A stretch of DNA of 64,000 bases from Phlebopus portentosus (Eukaryota > Basidiomycota > Agaricomycetes > Boletales > Boletinellaceae). Positions 24,038 to 36,416 of the stretch are shown here, in pieces. The notes beneath the pieces are model-generated. The model ran no database searches and was not told where the DNA came from. It worked only from the letters and a program-made list of their open reading frames with translations. The translations under genes were made by a program, and so were the position numbers. The DNA is taken from positions 2,108,001-2,172,000 of the forward strand of contig JAYXKI010000005.1 in the NCBI GenBank assembly GCA_037892935.1, written 5' to 3'. Position 1 is the stretch's first letter, and each line of letters starts with the position of its first letter.

Positions 24038-24956
24038 GTGGCTTCTAGTGTTTCACTTTATCACTTTATCAGTCTTCGATAGTGACTGCGAAAGCAAGCC
24101 AAGTACTAGCTGGAAAAGTTTAATCGATAGGTTCAAACTCGACGCCACTGTCAACGTGCCTCGGCCATTCGTTCGTTCATTACTTAACTTTGCTTCGTTT
24201 CGCATTGATTCAATTCAATTCAATTAATTCCCTTCTTTTCCTGTCCTTACCCATTTTCGGTCGTTAGTACATGTTTGATAAATACCAACCTTTTATAGCC
24301 TCTTTCGTCAATGGGTTTACTGCTACGAGTCAGTGCTAGTAATAAATGATTGACTTTGCCATGCGTGCTCTCTACTTTCATTAGCAGCGTAACTATGTAG
24401 CAACCAAGTCTATAATGTCATAACTCTATGCTCTATGATGAATTAGAACGCTAGCCTCATCCACCCAGCTAATCCGTATTGCAACAATGCACCAGCTGTA
24501 ACAGTAGTAAGTAAGCATTGTGACGAGCTACTCCGATTACCGACAGCCTCAGAGGGCTAAACGGAGCCAGAGCCAGAGCCAAACTCCCGTTTCAGTATAC
24601 TGATATCATTACTCCTCCTGCCCTCCGACCCTCCATTACCAGGAGGACGTCTGGCAGATTTCTCTCTCGGAGAGAAGCCAAATGACCTTGCACCTGGCAT
24701 ACATAGTGGCAGTCGACGACGCAGCGGAGTTGGCGGTGCATTAAAAAACGCAATACAGGGAAACCATATGCTCGTGTCCCAAGTACGTGCGTTGGCAGAT
24801 AATCGAGCTCCGAAGGGAGGGCGCAATGAATTGCTGAAGGGGTAAGTTGCAGATATCCCGATGTCGAACGTGATTGCGACCATCAACGTTTAGTCTGGGC
24901 ACGATAATAGCCCGGACTGCTTGCCCATCCCAGAGTATAGTTCCCGCATTGACAAC
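24038..24956. other. Convergent intergenic region
   Basis: It lies between two 3' ends. A minus-strand open frame at 24557-24886 has no recognisable motif and sits downstream of PPG1, so it is probably its 3' UTR. Confidence 0.45.
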
Positions 24957-26416
24957 CTATAAGAAATACTCCGGGAGCTACGGTTCCAAGGAAGAAATAA
25001 AAAAAAATCGTTGAGTAAGACGGCATCCAAAAATTGACAAGTATTAGCGCGGATGTTTTAGCTTACTTTATTGGCAGCGCCATTCTGCATACCCTGCTGC
25101 TGACCGGGGCCGTCTCTATCGTTCTCAGGCGCTGCTTCGAAAACGTTAAAATGCATGCCACCGCCCGGCCCGACTTCCAAGATGCTTGCGGAGTTCCCGC
25201 ATCGATAGCAGTAGTTCGGCGCGGACCAGACAGTTGACAGGTGGTTCTCGAAGAGTACGCTGAATCCCTCCATGCAGAGTTGGTGCGCCCGTAAGATGTG
25301 CGACATGTTGTTGATGCTTAGGAATTTGCGCACGACGCCTGAGCCAAAGGTATATCCCGCACCACTGTAAAGTAAGAACAGAGGGAACTCAGTAAACTGA
25401 GTGTAGACGATTGACTTCATTAATCACTACTGACCGGGGAGAAATCGCAAAGTCTTCTTTATCGGGATCTGGGTCCGACCAGACCAAATCTGCCATCGGA
25501 CCTTCATGTGGTATTTCTGTTAACGCGACGTCAAAAACTTCTGACTTTCATGTGAAGGAGCACAGAGAAATACGACGCGCACCCCGGAATCGATCTACGA
25601 CTTTAATTTGGTCGATGGAGTGAATAGACGGAGATAGCCCTGTGCGTTCGAAAGGTTCCGCGATAAATAAACACGGCTAACCAGATTTCTGCGTGACGAA
25701 TGCCATACCTCCGTGTACGCAAAAAATCTGGTCGTCAATCACAACTGACAGTGTCAAGAAATCAAACATGTCCGTGAAGTACGTCCATACGTGCGCTGAA
25801 CCGTACTTTCTGACGCATTCGGTGTAAAAGCCGTAAGACTTGCGTGGACGGATGTTTATATAAAGTATGAGTATACCCATCTTCTCATAGCATCGCGATT
25901 GCACTCACCTGTGTTACGGCTCTCGATTCGTGGTTTCCACGGATCAATTGTACTCTATCTGGGTATCGCAACTTGAGGCAGGTGAGGAGAGAAATGGTCT
26001 CCACGCTGAATAAACCTCGGTCCACATAGTCCCCTGCCATTCGTATCCTACGGTCAAGCTTCCAGCGCACCATAGAAGAGGATGAACACACCAAGAAACA
26101 AATAGTTCGTGTGGGGAGCATAACCGCCTATCCTGAAAATCTCCACCAGATCATAGAACTGGCTGAATATACATTAATCCGGGAGGCAGAAGAACAGGTA
26201 TTACATTAGTCATTCAGGTGATATCGGAAAAATAGCATTAAGTGCATACCCGTGAATGTCGCCGACGACAGTAACGGGTGCACTGACATGCACGACGTTT
26301 GACTCGCGCATCAAAACCTCCTTTGCCTTCTCGCAGATTTCTCGTAAGAGCGCTTCATGCAGGAGTTGTTTGCGAAGCAGCTGCTCGATGCATGCGTCGA
26401 GGTTGAATGGGGGCAT
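24957..26416 (-). CDS. PPG1: PP2A-like serine/threonine phosphatase Ppg1
   Basis: Ppg1 is a catalytic subunit of the PPP family; in yeast it acts with the Far/STRIPAK-like complex. All PPP metal and active-site motifs are present: [70 protein letters not shown] and [22 protein letters not shown] and [11 protein letters not shown] favour Ppg1 over Pph21 or PP4. The start ATG 26414-26416 gives [19 protein letters not shown]. The C-terminus is coded by a 21-nt last exon (24957-24977) giving LPEYFL, the PP2A-type tail whose last leucine can be carboxymethylated; it follows an 89-nt intron (24978-25066). A longer read-through at the intron would end in VS instead and is rejected. Confidence 0.94.
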
Positions 26417-29038
26417 ATTTCTTTTGGTAGAGACAGTATCGTCGTCGTTCAGCAAGAGGGCCCCGTCACTCAGTCGTCCACCCGACAGTGATTGGACACG
26501 CGTCTCGGTGATCAATCTCCTTCTATGGAAGTGGACACGTAATACGAACATTACGTGACCAATCAAAATATTGGTTTCATCCATCTATCGTAAAACTACT
26601 AGGTCTAGGTGGGATTCTTCACCACGATTCTGATGGTCCCCCGACTATACTCAATAGACAACGCACTCACGGCCATGGTACAACGATATCAGATCAAATA
26701 TCATATTCAAACTTATATGTAAAATACAGACCGACTCGGACGTGAAGCTGGAAAATAATCAGTCAAGACTGCTGCGTATCAACATTGCGGGAAGACCGAT
26801 TCGCGAGGAACAGACCACAAGAATATCGGCGCAGAAAATTATGGTATTTCTGCGACCGTCATACCCAAGCGTGGAGTACGGAACAACGGCATTTTGCCTC
26901 GATTGACGTCCAGCTCGCTATCCTATCAACCTGCCTCTTCGCCTCCACTGCAAACTGAAGAAAAAATAAAATGAGGTCCCTGAGCTTTGGAGTTGGCGGG
27001 CTTGTCGGGCTGCAGCAGGAATGATGTAACGGTGAAATCTCGGCACGAAGTAGCAGGAAGAGGAATACGAAGAGACATACGAAGAGACGGTTGAAAGAAA
27101 AAGAAGTGTGGATGTTGAAATTGATTCGTTCGTTGAACTCAAGAATCGTGTTTCGCGTGCGCGCGGAACTTTGCCGGTAAACGTCGGCAATCGGACATAC
27201 CGCACGAAAGCCGTTTTTTTCGAAATACGGTGAAATATTGAGTTATATATCAGCTCTGTGACATTTCCAACAGAAGTTCTTCGACTAGTCTGATTCAGAA
27301 CAGAAGAAAGGCAGGCATGTCCTGTCCTCTAGCATTGGGCGGTACGGATATGACACGGGCAAGGCTTGCAGATAGCAAGCCGTAGAGATTGACTGGCGAA
27401 TGAATTGGTGATCTTGTCCGCATCTGGATAGAGAGATTTATGGCAAAACCGGATCAAGAGCTTAGCAAGTAAAATGACCACCCGATAAAAGCTGTTCACA
27501 GTCCCGCCGACAGCACTATGTAGTTGAATAGAAGCGCACCATCGGCCACCGACAGCATCACCAAATAACTGTCCTCGAAGGCGTCTCTCACTAAACCGCA
27601 AATTGCGATGATTGCGTCGAGAAGCACTGCGAGCGCACGAACATTTGAATAACGCCATGCGATGCGCCGTCGTCGATGATGGGAAATCCCGAGAGAACCA
27701 GGAGGTCGACTTCCGGAAGTGATTATCGATGAACAACGAGCATGAGTCTAGAGGCTAGTGTATTTCATAAGGTCCATGGAAGCTCTTTGACCTTTGGTGT
27801 AAATTGAAAAGAATAGTGCGTCTGATAAATTCACCGGCACCGGAGTTACACAGCGTATGAGATCCTGCACAGTGGTCGGTCTGCGCTGAGATTGATATCG
27901 CTGTAACGTATAACTATAGTTTGCATTGCATCAGGCGCTGAAGAGAAGAAGGCACACTGCCCGACAAAGACAAAGCCACCCAGAAAAGGCAAGAGAGACT
28001 AGTGGTGGAGCAGATCGACGAGGTCATGGTGGAGAGCATAGCTACGGACGCCGAGCAGCAGTGTGTTTCATGTATACATGCTTTTGACTTTCGAAGTTGA
28101 CTGGTCTTCTATGTAGGATTACGCGTCGAAACACGTGTGCATCGGTGTTCGGGCGCGTACTAAGAAGAGGAAGAGGAAGAGGAAGAGAGGCCACCAAGGA
28201 GATGACACGTCGAACTGGGCTGTCGGGCGAATTAAAGCTTATTCGCCGGGCATAATATTACAACTAGAATTACGTTGCGAGAAGAGATCTTTTCGGTGGT
28301 AATCACCATGGCGGCGTCCGAAACCTGGATTGAGCAGCATCACTGGAAGCTAGCTTGCCGGCAACGCCACAGGACGGGTCCTTATGTTTGGTATTGTTTG
28401 GTCTTTCCTGTGACGACGCTTGGCTTGCCAGTGAGTGAGTGCCAGTGATCGTGAGTGAGGTGAGTGAGCTTCTTTCTGACTGGAGTGAGTCTGAGTCTTC
28501 ACCTGCCGACTTTGCTTCCTGCCACCATACATGCAGGCACGTCGTATGCGATTGTCTGATAGTCCAAGCCTGCTGTTCATAAAGCACTATATCATATACT
28601 GATTGGCGCCTTATATCCATTTGTCTGACAAGTATGCCAAATTTCTTTCAACAAGATGATGCACTTCCGCTCCTACATCAGCTTTCCGCTCCATCGCACC
28701 TGCCGTGCTGTTCTGGCTTACGAACCAAACCCGACCTGAGGGTCCATCGGGCACTTCGTGTGCCATGCCAGTCCGAGTTCGACCTATGTGATTCTGATGA
28801 CACTTCTCGCGCCCATCTCCCCCGTCCCATCTATTCCTCTGACTGACTTATCAATCGGCCTCGTCACACCACACGCGCTTCCTCCCGATATTTATCTCAG
28901 ACTTGGAACAATGCTCTCCGGCTCTTCATATAAAGACAGTGCTTCCCTTCTCGGCTTCAATTCACTCTTCTCAACTCTCACCGAGCACCCAAGTCATATC
29001 CTTTCTGTCTTCGCAGATCCGCTTCCTGATCGCCCATC
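26417..29038. other. Gene-poor 2.6-kb interval upstream of the C2H2 gene
   Basis: Minus-strand frames at 26918-27205 and 27329-27736 are low-complexity or motif-free and I do not call them genes. The right part is probably promoter and 5' leader of the zinc-finger gene: a TATA-like catataaag lies near 28927, about 110 bp before its ATG. CACGTG occurs at 28132. Confidence 0.45.
28164..28188. repeat. Short (GAAGAG)n microsatellite
   Basis: About four tandem GAAGAG units lie in non-coding DNA. Confidence 0.8.
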
Positions 29039-29794
29039 ATGAACAATTACTCGGCCTACATAAACAATGACCAGAATGTCCAATATCACCCGTCCTGCAG
29101 ACCTCCCTCGCAGTCTCAGTCTCTCACTCAATACTCTTCGACTCCTCCACTTCCGGTCTACCAAGCTCCTCAGAATACTATGTCACAGTCGGCTTACGCA
29201 TATTACCAACAGCAGCAAGGTTATGCTCACGCTGCTCCTGCTCAGCCAAATAGTACGCATTTCTGTCCCGTTAGCATGTGCCATCTTCTTACTTGTGCAA
29301 TAGCTGCCGCGCAAATGCCTTCGTCATATGCGTATCAAGGATTTGCTGCACATCCGGGGCATCCGAGCCTCCCACCGACATCGACTACGGCACATCACCA
29401 ACAGCAAGGATTTCCTGCTGCTCAGCAACAGATCTACTCCGGCTATAATACCAATGCGACATACGCGCAGCCATCACCTCAGTTGTACCCACAATATCTC
29501 GAACAAGGTCAGGGTGTTCCCGCGACCTACGATTACCAGCGCCGCGGGTCTTCGTCTACGGTCTCTTCCTCACCGTCGCAATCGTCACAGTCGTCATCCT
29601 CCTCGGACCGCTTCCCATGTCCGAATTGCGACAAATCCTTCACACGTAACTTCGACCGCAAACGACACATGGAGATCCATATGCCAGGGAGCGCGGGGAA
29701 CAACCGCTGCCGTTATTGCCATAAAGACTACAGTCGGCCCGATTCGCTGAAGCGGCACCTCGATAATGGCTGCGAGAAGAAGCCACACTCGTGA
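29039..29794 (+). CDS. C2H2 zinc-finger protein, probable transcription factor
   Basis: The C-terminal 60 residues hold two fingers: FPCPNCDKSFTRNFDRKRH with MEIH (C2H2), and CRYCHKDYSRPDSLKRHLDN ending in C (C2HC). The N-terminal 150 residues are Gln/Tyr/Pro/Ser-rich (YYQQQQGYAHAAPAQP), the look of a disordered activation region. One intron (29254-29303, gtacgc...caatag) joins AQPN to TAAQMPSSYAYQ. The stop is at 29792-29794. Two-finger C2H2 regulators of this size are common in Agaricomycetes, some in development; I cannot name the ortholog. It stands alone, with over 2 kb of gene-poor DNA on each side. Confidence 0.85.
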   Translation: MNNYSAYINNDQNVQYHPSCRPPSQSQSLTQYSSTPPLPVYQAPQNTMSQSAYAYYQQQQGYAHAAPAQPNSTHFCPVSMCHLLTCAIAAAQMPSSYAYQGFAAHPGHPSLPPTSTTAHHQQQGFPAAQQQIYSGYNTNATYAQPSPQLYPQYLEQGQGVPATYDYQRRGSSSTVSSSPSQSSQSSSSSDRFPCPNCDKSFTRNFDRKRHMEIHMPGSAGNNRCRYCHKDYSRPDSLKRHLDNGCEKKPHS

Positions 29795-32260
29795 GGTCAT
29801 TAGAACTCGTTTCTCCACATTTTTGCGGATTTTTCCTTTCCTTTTTTTCTTTTTCTCCCGCGATGTGCCCTAGATAGCTCTTCGGGTAGGGGGCAGTAGT
29901 TCTCTTACCTAGTTCGCGTTTGACCACACACACCTTTGTCGCCAAAGCTCGTCGTATATTTATTTGGGCTCTGTTCTTTGAGCTTCGATGTCCCTCTTTG
30001 TAATTACGTTCCAAATTCTCTTCTTAACCTTTACAAATACGCCACCGCCTAATAGTCTCTATGGCAGATGCCTCTCGTTTTCGAGTCTTCTCTTCTTTCC
30101 CTCCTTTGCCTTCTTCGCCCACGGCCGCGGAAGCACCGATAGCGCGTCCCCCCTATCTGTACACCTCATATTTATTATTTAGCTTTTCACTTTCTCTCGG
30201 GCGCTTTATGACATGGCTATAGCACCATGTTACACTCCGATATTCACGCTCCCTAGCTTTATTCATTCGTGTCGAAAAATCGGTACCTATATCCTTGCGT
30301 GATCATTTTCAAATCCAGGATCCTTCGCCGTGCGCCCTTGTCCGCTGCGAGAGAAAATCTCCCATACTCCACAAATCTCATGATCGCCCCCGTCTTCCGC
30401 CCCTTTCTCTATGACTTGCGTACCGACGGCTTCGAAATCGACGATCATCCAAGGAGGAAATGCTCAAATAGCAAATCGTCGTTCCGTGGCGGTGTAAATA
30501 TAATCCCACCTCCCGCGAGATCTAGAGCTTCTCCTGGCTGTTGCATGCGCAACGTGGGTTTAGTCGCCTAGTTTCAAAATTTTTAGAGGCGGATAGACCG
30601 TCACCTCGCTGATGGCCGAATCTGCTCACAGGTCGAGCAAAGAGCCAAAGACAGCGTGGAAATGAACGTACTACTGTCTGGGCGATCGTGTGTCTGTGGG
30701 CTGAGACAGACATTTTGCCGTTTGCATGCGCAATCGGCTGCCTTTGTTTATTTATATGAAAGCAGGCTTCTAACCTTCAGAAATTCTTCTAGCTTCAGCC
30801 AAATATTGACTCTATGCGGTTTGGTCTGATCGTTTAGTTCAGTAACCAGCTCGTCATTCGCCCCTCGATCTGCATAGGCATACATCTGAACTCTGAGGTT
30901 CCGGCTCGGAATGGTAATCAGGTGGCTCAGGGCTAGAGCTGCGGTGAGCCTTCTGAGGCTTCCTCAGGGAAAGTATGGGCCAGCCGACGTCCGATTCTCC
31001 CGCGTGTGGTCGCTTAGACTCCGATTTCACTTTACATGGGTTAGTGAAGATCTCTCGCATCCCCGGTTCGCTGAATAGTAAGAACCTCCGGATAGCCAGT
31101 GATCATGGAGTTATTATCAACATCACCTGATAGCTTTGTCAGGTCAGTGGCTGTTGCCTGACACGAAGCATTCCTTCAGTCAAGAAATACTTCAGAAAGG
31201 AAGAGATTAGTATTGGACTGTTGGATTTAATTAATGTCCAGAACATTTTCAAACAGGCTTAGTCGAGGACCTTCTCATTTTTACGAACCCCAATTCTTCA
31301 TGACCTTAGGGAAATCAACAGACTCCGAGTCTGCGATCGTCATCCGGTGGACATAGAATTGAATCAAACGCTACCGCCGCCTTCCTTGCCACTCAGATAA
31401 GATCTGCATTGTATTCAGGGATTCGGACTCTTTGATACAAGAAAGCATACAAAGACCTGATACCTGAACCAATAGAAAAAACTCGACAAACGAGTCGTTT
31501 ATCCCTAGCCAATAAAACTTACACCACGGTTCTTATCTCTGACAGTAGTGAGAGCCAGAGACATTCTATGACTAGAAGCTAAAGTACTTCGGGTTCTCCT
31601 TGCGTGCCTTGAACGAGACTCGGACTCTGCGATGTTTTTCCGTGCTTGCGTCTATGAAGTGCCGAAACATCTCACTCTATTGTTTATCCAAGTGTCTTAT
31701 TTTGAGCATGAAGCCTATAGATACGAAGGATGTTACATCCTTGTATCTCCCCAAACTCTAATCTGTGATGGACGTGCGGAGGCTTTATGACTTCTTGAAC
31801 ATACATATGGCACAATGATGACGGCTGACGTTGCTCGCTTTCTTTGAGTGAAGAATCTGACCTTCTTTGTCGTAGCCAATGGGGTATTTCTGCGACTGTG
31901 ATAGCTCAAAATTTCACTGTACTTCGCGGTCGTTGAGGTTTATGAAGCAAATGCATAGGGCAACGTTTAAGGTTAACTACAGCCATATATTGATTTCATC
32001 TATCATATATCCTCAGCATATTAGTATACACCATCAGTGAATGCAGCACAGTCGCCTTTATGTCGCAATGCACACACATCGTGATATTATAACAATATTT
32101 CAAGGCGAGTTTTAATAATGTGACGCTGTCGATCACAATTTGAACTCCGCCGACGCGACGCGTCAAAGGATGCGCGTTCCTCTCACGCGTCGACCATCAC
32201 GTTCCAACCACCCCACCAGCAACTTGTGCAGAGCGATTCCCCTTCGGTAGTTTGATAACC
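29795..32260. other. Gene-poor 2.5-kb interval
   Basis: The first part is likely the 3' UTR of the C2H2 gene. No ORF with a recognisable motif, repeat unit or RNA gene was seen in either strand between 30200 and 32200. Confidence 0.45.
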
Positions 32261-33998
32261 ATGAGTATAAGTATTACGTTTCAGGAGGGTAGAGAACACT
32301 TCGGTCTTGGTCCGGAGTACCGCATCAAAAAAGATGGACCCCGCATTGAACTGGTCTCGGTACGGATTCCAGTGCTTATTCATTGTCTTCAAAGACAGAC
32401 TTTGAGTGCTTATGCCAGATTAGAAACCGGAAAACTTCATCTGCATCGAAGTTCGGCTGGCACACGCTGTCAGAAATATTTCTGCCCTCGGGATTTCCGG
32501 ACACCGTCACTCCTGGTAAGTAGTGGAATTGTACCCAAGTACTTGGCCCAGATGCTGACTTCTCGAGCGTAGACTATATCAGGTAGATCTTACCTACGCA
32601 TTTTCTCTGCCAAACCTCTGAATAAAGCCATTAGATATCAAATATTCGACTCCCTTCAAGCTTTCAGTAGTTCAATTGCTGGGCTTCTTTCTTCAAGAGC
32701 CGTACTTGAGGGTACTGTGCCTTTGAGCAAACTGTCCCCGAATTCTACTCGGGAGCTTATTTTTCTATTAGGCTTTGGCGTCGGAGATGAAAAGGCTTCA
32801 TCAACGAACGCCGTTCTGCTTTCAGTAGTGCAAGATGCAACGGGTCGACTTGCTAGTAAGTTCTCATTGTTCTCCTGGCATGGAAGATTACTCTGCTAAA
32901 CGAGCCTGAAGCTATATTCTTCGCGTGGAAATTTGGTACAGCACTTGCCCCCGAGGCAAAGATGTATCGTCTTGCCGCGGATATATTCAACGATAGTGCC
33001 TTTATTCTTGACTGTCTCTCTCCAGCTCTCCCTACACAACCCCGTATCGTAGCACTCTGCATTGCAGGTGCTTTGCGTGCCGTATGTGGTGTATGCAGTG
33101 GTGGAGCAAAAGCCGCCTTGAGCGTACACTTTGCACGAGCAGGGAACGTGGGTGAGCTGAATGCGAAAGATGCAAGTCAGGAGACCGTTATCGGACTGCT
33201 CGGCATGTTGGTACGCGTCCCTTTCGTTCTCTTCTTCCAAATTCTCTCCACGGCTAAAATAATCCATGGTCACCGCATATCAAGTGCGGATCCTTCGTCA
33301 TGTCGCATATTACTTCGCGACCCGCAACGTGGGCGGCCCTTTCGTTTCTTCTCATACTCCATCTCGTAACGAACTACCTTGCCGTTCGCGCCGTGGTCCT
33401 CACCACGCTCAACCGGCAGCGGGCGAATATCGCTTACGGCCTATATTGCTCACAGGAAGGCGTTGTTCCGTCTCCGTCAGAAGTTGCGCGGATCGAGCGG
33501 ATTTTTGAGATCCCTGCCGCCGTACGGGACCCATCGTCTGGCGACGTGTTAGGTACATGTACTATCTGCTCATCGGCCGAGGAGTTGTTGCACAGTTCAC
33601 AGAGAAAATCAACAACTTCTTGGAGGGATGCTTTGGAAGTGTTCCGAGACGAACCTTACGTCCTCCTCGGCACGGAGGCCGAAGCTTCGTGCCAGTTGCT
33701 CGTGTTCTTCAAACGCGAAGCACTGCCTGAGGATTATCTAAAGGCTTGGATAAATGCCTTCGAGTTTTGTCGGAGTGCTGTTGCTTCAGGGAGAAAACCA
33801 CAACGAATAGTTGAGCGTTCCGTGCCGGAAGACTTGAGTATCCTTCAGTCTTCTCTGGATCAGATCAACAAAATATTCCCAGACTTTCTAGAGAAGGCGA
33901 AGAAAGCAGGTTGGGATTTGGTAACGGATGCCATATGCACAGGGCCAGTACGTATAGTGAATATTCGGATTGACACCGAAGAGAAAAAAGATAGGTGA
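32261..33998 (+). CDS. RUS family (DUF647, root UV-B sensitive-like) membrane protein
   Basis: RUS proteins are eukaryotic membrane proteins; plant members act in UV-B response and auxin or vitamin B6 related processes, and the fungal role is unknown. The spliced protein shows the family core in order: EIFLPSGFPDTVTP, DYIRYQIFDSLQAFSSSIAG, LLSSRAVLEGFGVGDEKASS, VVQDATGRLATIFFAWKFGT, KMYRLAADIFNDSAFILDCL, GGAKAALSVHFARAGNVGEL, NAKDASQETVIGLLGML and TTLNRQRANIAYG. Hydrophobic segments (ATWAALSFLLILHLVTNYLA) fit a multi-pass protein. Introns of 50-70 nt lie at about 32358-32422, 32516-32572, 32583-32634, 32710-32769 and two later sites. Exon 32573-32582 is only 10 nt. The ATG at 32261 is the first in frame. 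It is convergent with the PRKRIP1-like gene. Confidence 0.92.
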
Positions 33999-34377
33999 TG
34001 TAGTCGCCAAATACACAAACGTACATTGCAAAAGACAAGCCTGGATCCCAGCACGGGAACAATTATCATTAAGAATACGAGGCAGGTACGAGAGAAGGCG
34101 TTCCATATATCCGAGCCTGCGCAGGATGCGTAGGAGAAAACCTCAGACAAAATCAGCAACGTTACGAGATCCCTCAACGCGGGTGGGACGTGATCCCCGT
34201 CTTCCGTAATAACTTGAGTGCATAAGGTGGCGATGGAATGACGGATAATGCGAACCAAAGAACGTTTTGCGATTGATGTTAAACTGTTGACAAGACCACA
34301 GGCGACGCCCACCTAAAAAGAACAATTTTGAGAAAACTGGATCCCTTCGACTCAAATCACATCCATACCCATGATCG

Positions 34378-35154
34378 TTAGTCTTCTTCATGAATGACAA
34401 TCTTAGCAGCTTCAGTTATCTCCTTGGCCTGGTCCCCAACCGATGCATGATCCGGCTCGGAAATTAATTGAAACGTTTCAACTGGCATAGGTCCTAGTTC
34501 GTCTTCGTCACTTTCGTCTTCCTCCCCCTCTTCTCCGGGTTTCCTGAATACCATCACCTCGCCGTTGACCAGTCTTCGCTTCTTCAATGGTGCATCTTCC
34601 GAGGTTTGAGCGCTGTTGGTATCACCCTTGTCCACCTTCTCACCACCACTCCCTGCGTTTGGTGGATTACTCTTTGCCTTGGCTTTCTCCTTCCTCTTTT
34701 GCCGCTTGGCTCGATTCTTCGCCGTCTTAGCTTCAGCGGCCTCCTCCCGTTGACGTTTGTTCTGCTCAAACTCGCGCTCAGCCACTTCCTGTTGGACAAG
34801 AATCAGATCACCATCACTCAAGAAATAAGAGAAATGTAGCAAACGAACTTTCTGCACCGTCTCGTCCATAACTTTCAAACGCTCATATTCTCTTCGTCTA
34901 GCCGCTTTATACACATGGAACTCTCCACTTCCCGCTCCAGCACTAGATCCTTGCACATTCTTCATCATCTCGCGTGGGGGACGGATTGTCTTCTCCTTCG
35001 GCGGAGGCGGGATATACGCAAGTTTTGAAGGGTCTTTGAGCAACCGCTCGAGCTGCATTCGCTGCTTTTCGACGGCTGAGGGCGCATGGCGGTTTTTTGA
35101 TGCTGCGCCAGCTTCGAGGCTGGGACCAGGCGACGGCGAGGCGGAAGTAGACAT
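34378..35154 (-). CDS. PRKR-interacting protein 1 homolog (DUF1168), spliceosome-associated
   Basis: The conserved block is GEFHVYKAARRREYERLKVM followed, after a short intron, by EVAEREFEQNKRQREEAAEA and then KTAKNRAKRQKRKEKAKAK, the DUF1168 pattern of a basic coiled helix. Human PRKRIP1 binds the catalytic-stage spliceosome and double-stranded RNA. Upstream lies IPPPPKEKTIRPPREMMKNV, also typical. The tail is acidic and disordered (GEEGEEDESDEDELGPM), ending KIVIHEED. One intron at about 34796-34851 must be removed, or a non-conserved hydrophobic insertion would interrupt the helix. It lies on the same strand as YIP1, 179 bp downstream of that gene's 3' end. Confidence 0.88.
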   Translation of the reverse strand: MSTSASPSPGPSLEAGAASKNRHAPSAVEKQRMQLERLLKDPSKLAYIPPPPKEKTIRPPREMMKNVQGSSAGAGSGEFHVYKAARRREYERLKVMDETVQKVRLLHFSYFLSDGDLILVQQEVAEREFEQNKRQREEAAEAKTAKNRAKRQKRKEKAKAKSNPPNAGSGGEKVDKGDTNSAQTSEDAPLKKRRLVNGEVMVFRKPGEEGEEDESDEDELGPMPVETFQLISEPDHASVGDQAKEITEAAKIVIHEED

Positions 35155-35333
35155 GAAGGTTGAAGGAACAAGTGGTTGCGCTTATGTAATCTTGCTCTCG
35201 GTAACAAATAATATTGTATTTTAGAAAATATTTTAATTCTCAGGACTCCCACCACAACGACTAACTCCTTTTTATTATCATTATTCTTCAAGCACAGAGA
35301 TGTACATTATAACAAATAGTTGTATTTACAAAA

Positions 35334-36312
35334 TCATTTTGGAGAATTGTCTAAGCTAGTACCGTTGTTAAAGACACTAAGAAGAGCGAAGCATCCATAC
35401 AAGAGCCCGACCGGATACGCGACAAGCAGCCGTTGCTCCGACATGCGAAGGACGACAACAAATATACCAGATGCGGTGTATGTACACCACACAATCGAAA
35501 TGGCTGCAAGGATGAAGCCAAGGAGGCCGCTAAGTGCAGAAGAAACATTAGTTATTGACACTATGTACTTTTGAATGAATGGATTTGTCGCATACTCGAG
35601 AGTCATTACAACACTAAGCGCTCCTACGCCGACCATTGGTAATAGGCAGTACCCTAATACCGAGGCCACTCTGTATGCATCGATGCCTGTTTCCGACATA
35701 AGGTTCAGCAGCGTGTATATTGACGCTGACCCAAGTAGTGCGACGCCGTATATGTAACCAAATTGAGGTTTTCCAGACTAACGAAGTGTTCAGTAAGTAT
35801 CCAGCTAGTTATTTACGCAAACGTACAAGAAGAAGGCAGGTTGCAAAGCAAAAGCAGAATATTAAAGGACCATAAAGATCGGCGTCATCCATGATGTGTT
35901 CGTCCATGCGTCCGAGTGGATTCAGCACTGTCTTTGATTTGGCCCAGATATGCGAGAAGTTGATACCGAGTTCTATACACGGCTTCAGTAGATAGTCGAA
36001 GAAAGAATCATTGCACTGCAACGTACCTTCTAATAACGGCGGTTCACCCTCAAGTCCTCCCGTCCCAAATGCAGTCCACCAAGGACCAACAGGCTGGATG
36101 TTTCCTCCGAACCCTGAAGCTGCACCGTTCACACCCATTGAACCCATATTCCCCTCTAAACTTGGTCTTGAACTAGCATAGTAGCCGCCTTCTGACGGAC
36201 CCGGTGATGGCGAGTAGAATTGTAAAGGCTGTTGTGTCGGAGCATGAGCCTGAGGCTGATAATATGGAGACTGTGAAGCCTGAGCGTAGGGATTTTGCGC
36301 GTCCTGCCACAT
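35334..36312 (-). CDS. YIP1: Yip1 family ER-Golgi membrane protein (YIPF5-like)
   Basis: Yip1 works with Yif1 and Ypt/Rab GTPases in COPII vesicle budding and ER-Golgi traffic. A Gln/Tyr/Pro-rich cytosolic N-terminus (about 100 residues) leads to [19 protein letters not shown] (across a 55-nt intron), then [20 protein letters not shown] and [20 protein letters not shown], followed by [20 protein letters not shown] and [19 protein letters not shown], the Yip1 domain with five hydrophobic segments. A further intron (about 35530-35592) joins TLD to [17 protein letters not shown]. The last segment [20 protein letters not shown] is also family-typical. ATG 36310-36312, stop at 35334. It is divergent from NSA2 across 168 bp. 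Confidence 0.94.
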
Positions 36313-36416
36313 TATTTACTGCAAAACAGGGATTCGGGGACAAGATTCTTGAGGGTAGCTGAAAGCGCAGGATGTGACCTAAAGAGGTCGACGTGGAGGA
36401 TCAAATCAAAAAGACG

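Noticed and set aside
23841..24227. Alternative C-terminus of the 21980 gene in the other frame
   Set aside because: The frame ending at 24037 reads more like conserved protein after 23930, but the choice is not firm.
24557..24886. 109-residue minus-strand ORF taken as PPG1 C-terminus
   Set aside because: The 21-nt exon at 24957-24977 gives the family-typical YFL end and stop, so this frame lies downstream of the coding region.
26820..31920. Similar strings (GGTATTTCTGCGAC) near 26845 and 31885 as a dispersed repeat
   Set aside because: Similarity covers only about 14 exact bases without wider match; not enough to call a repeat family.
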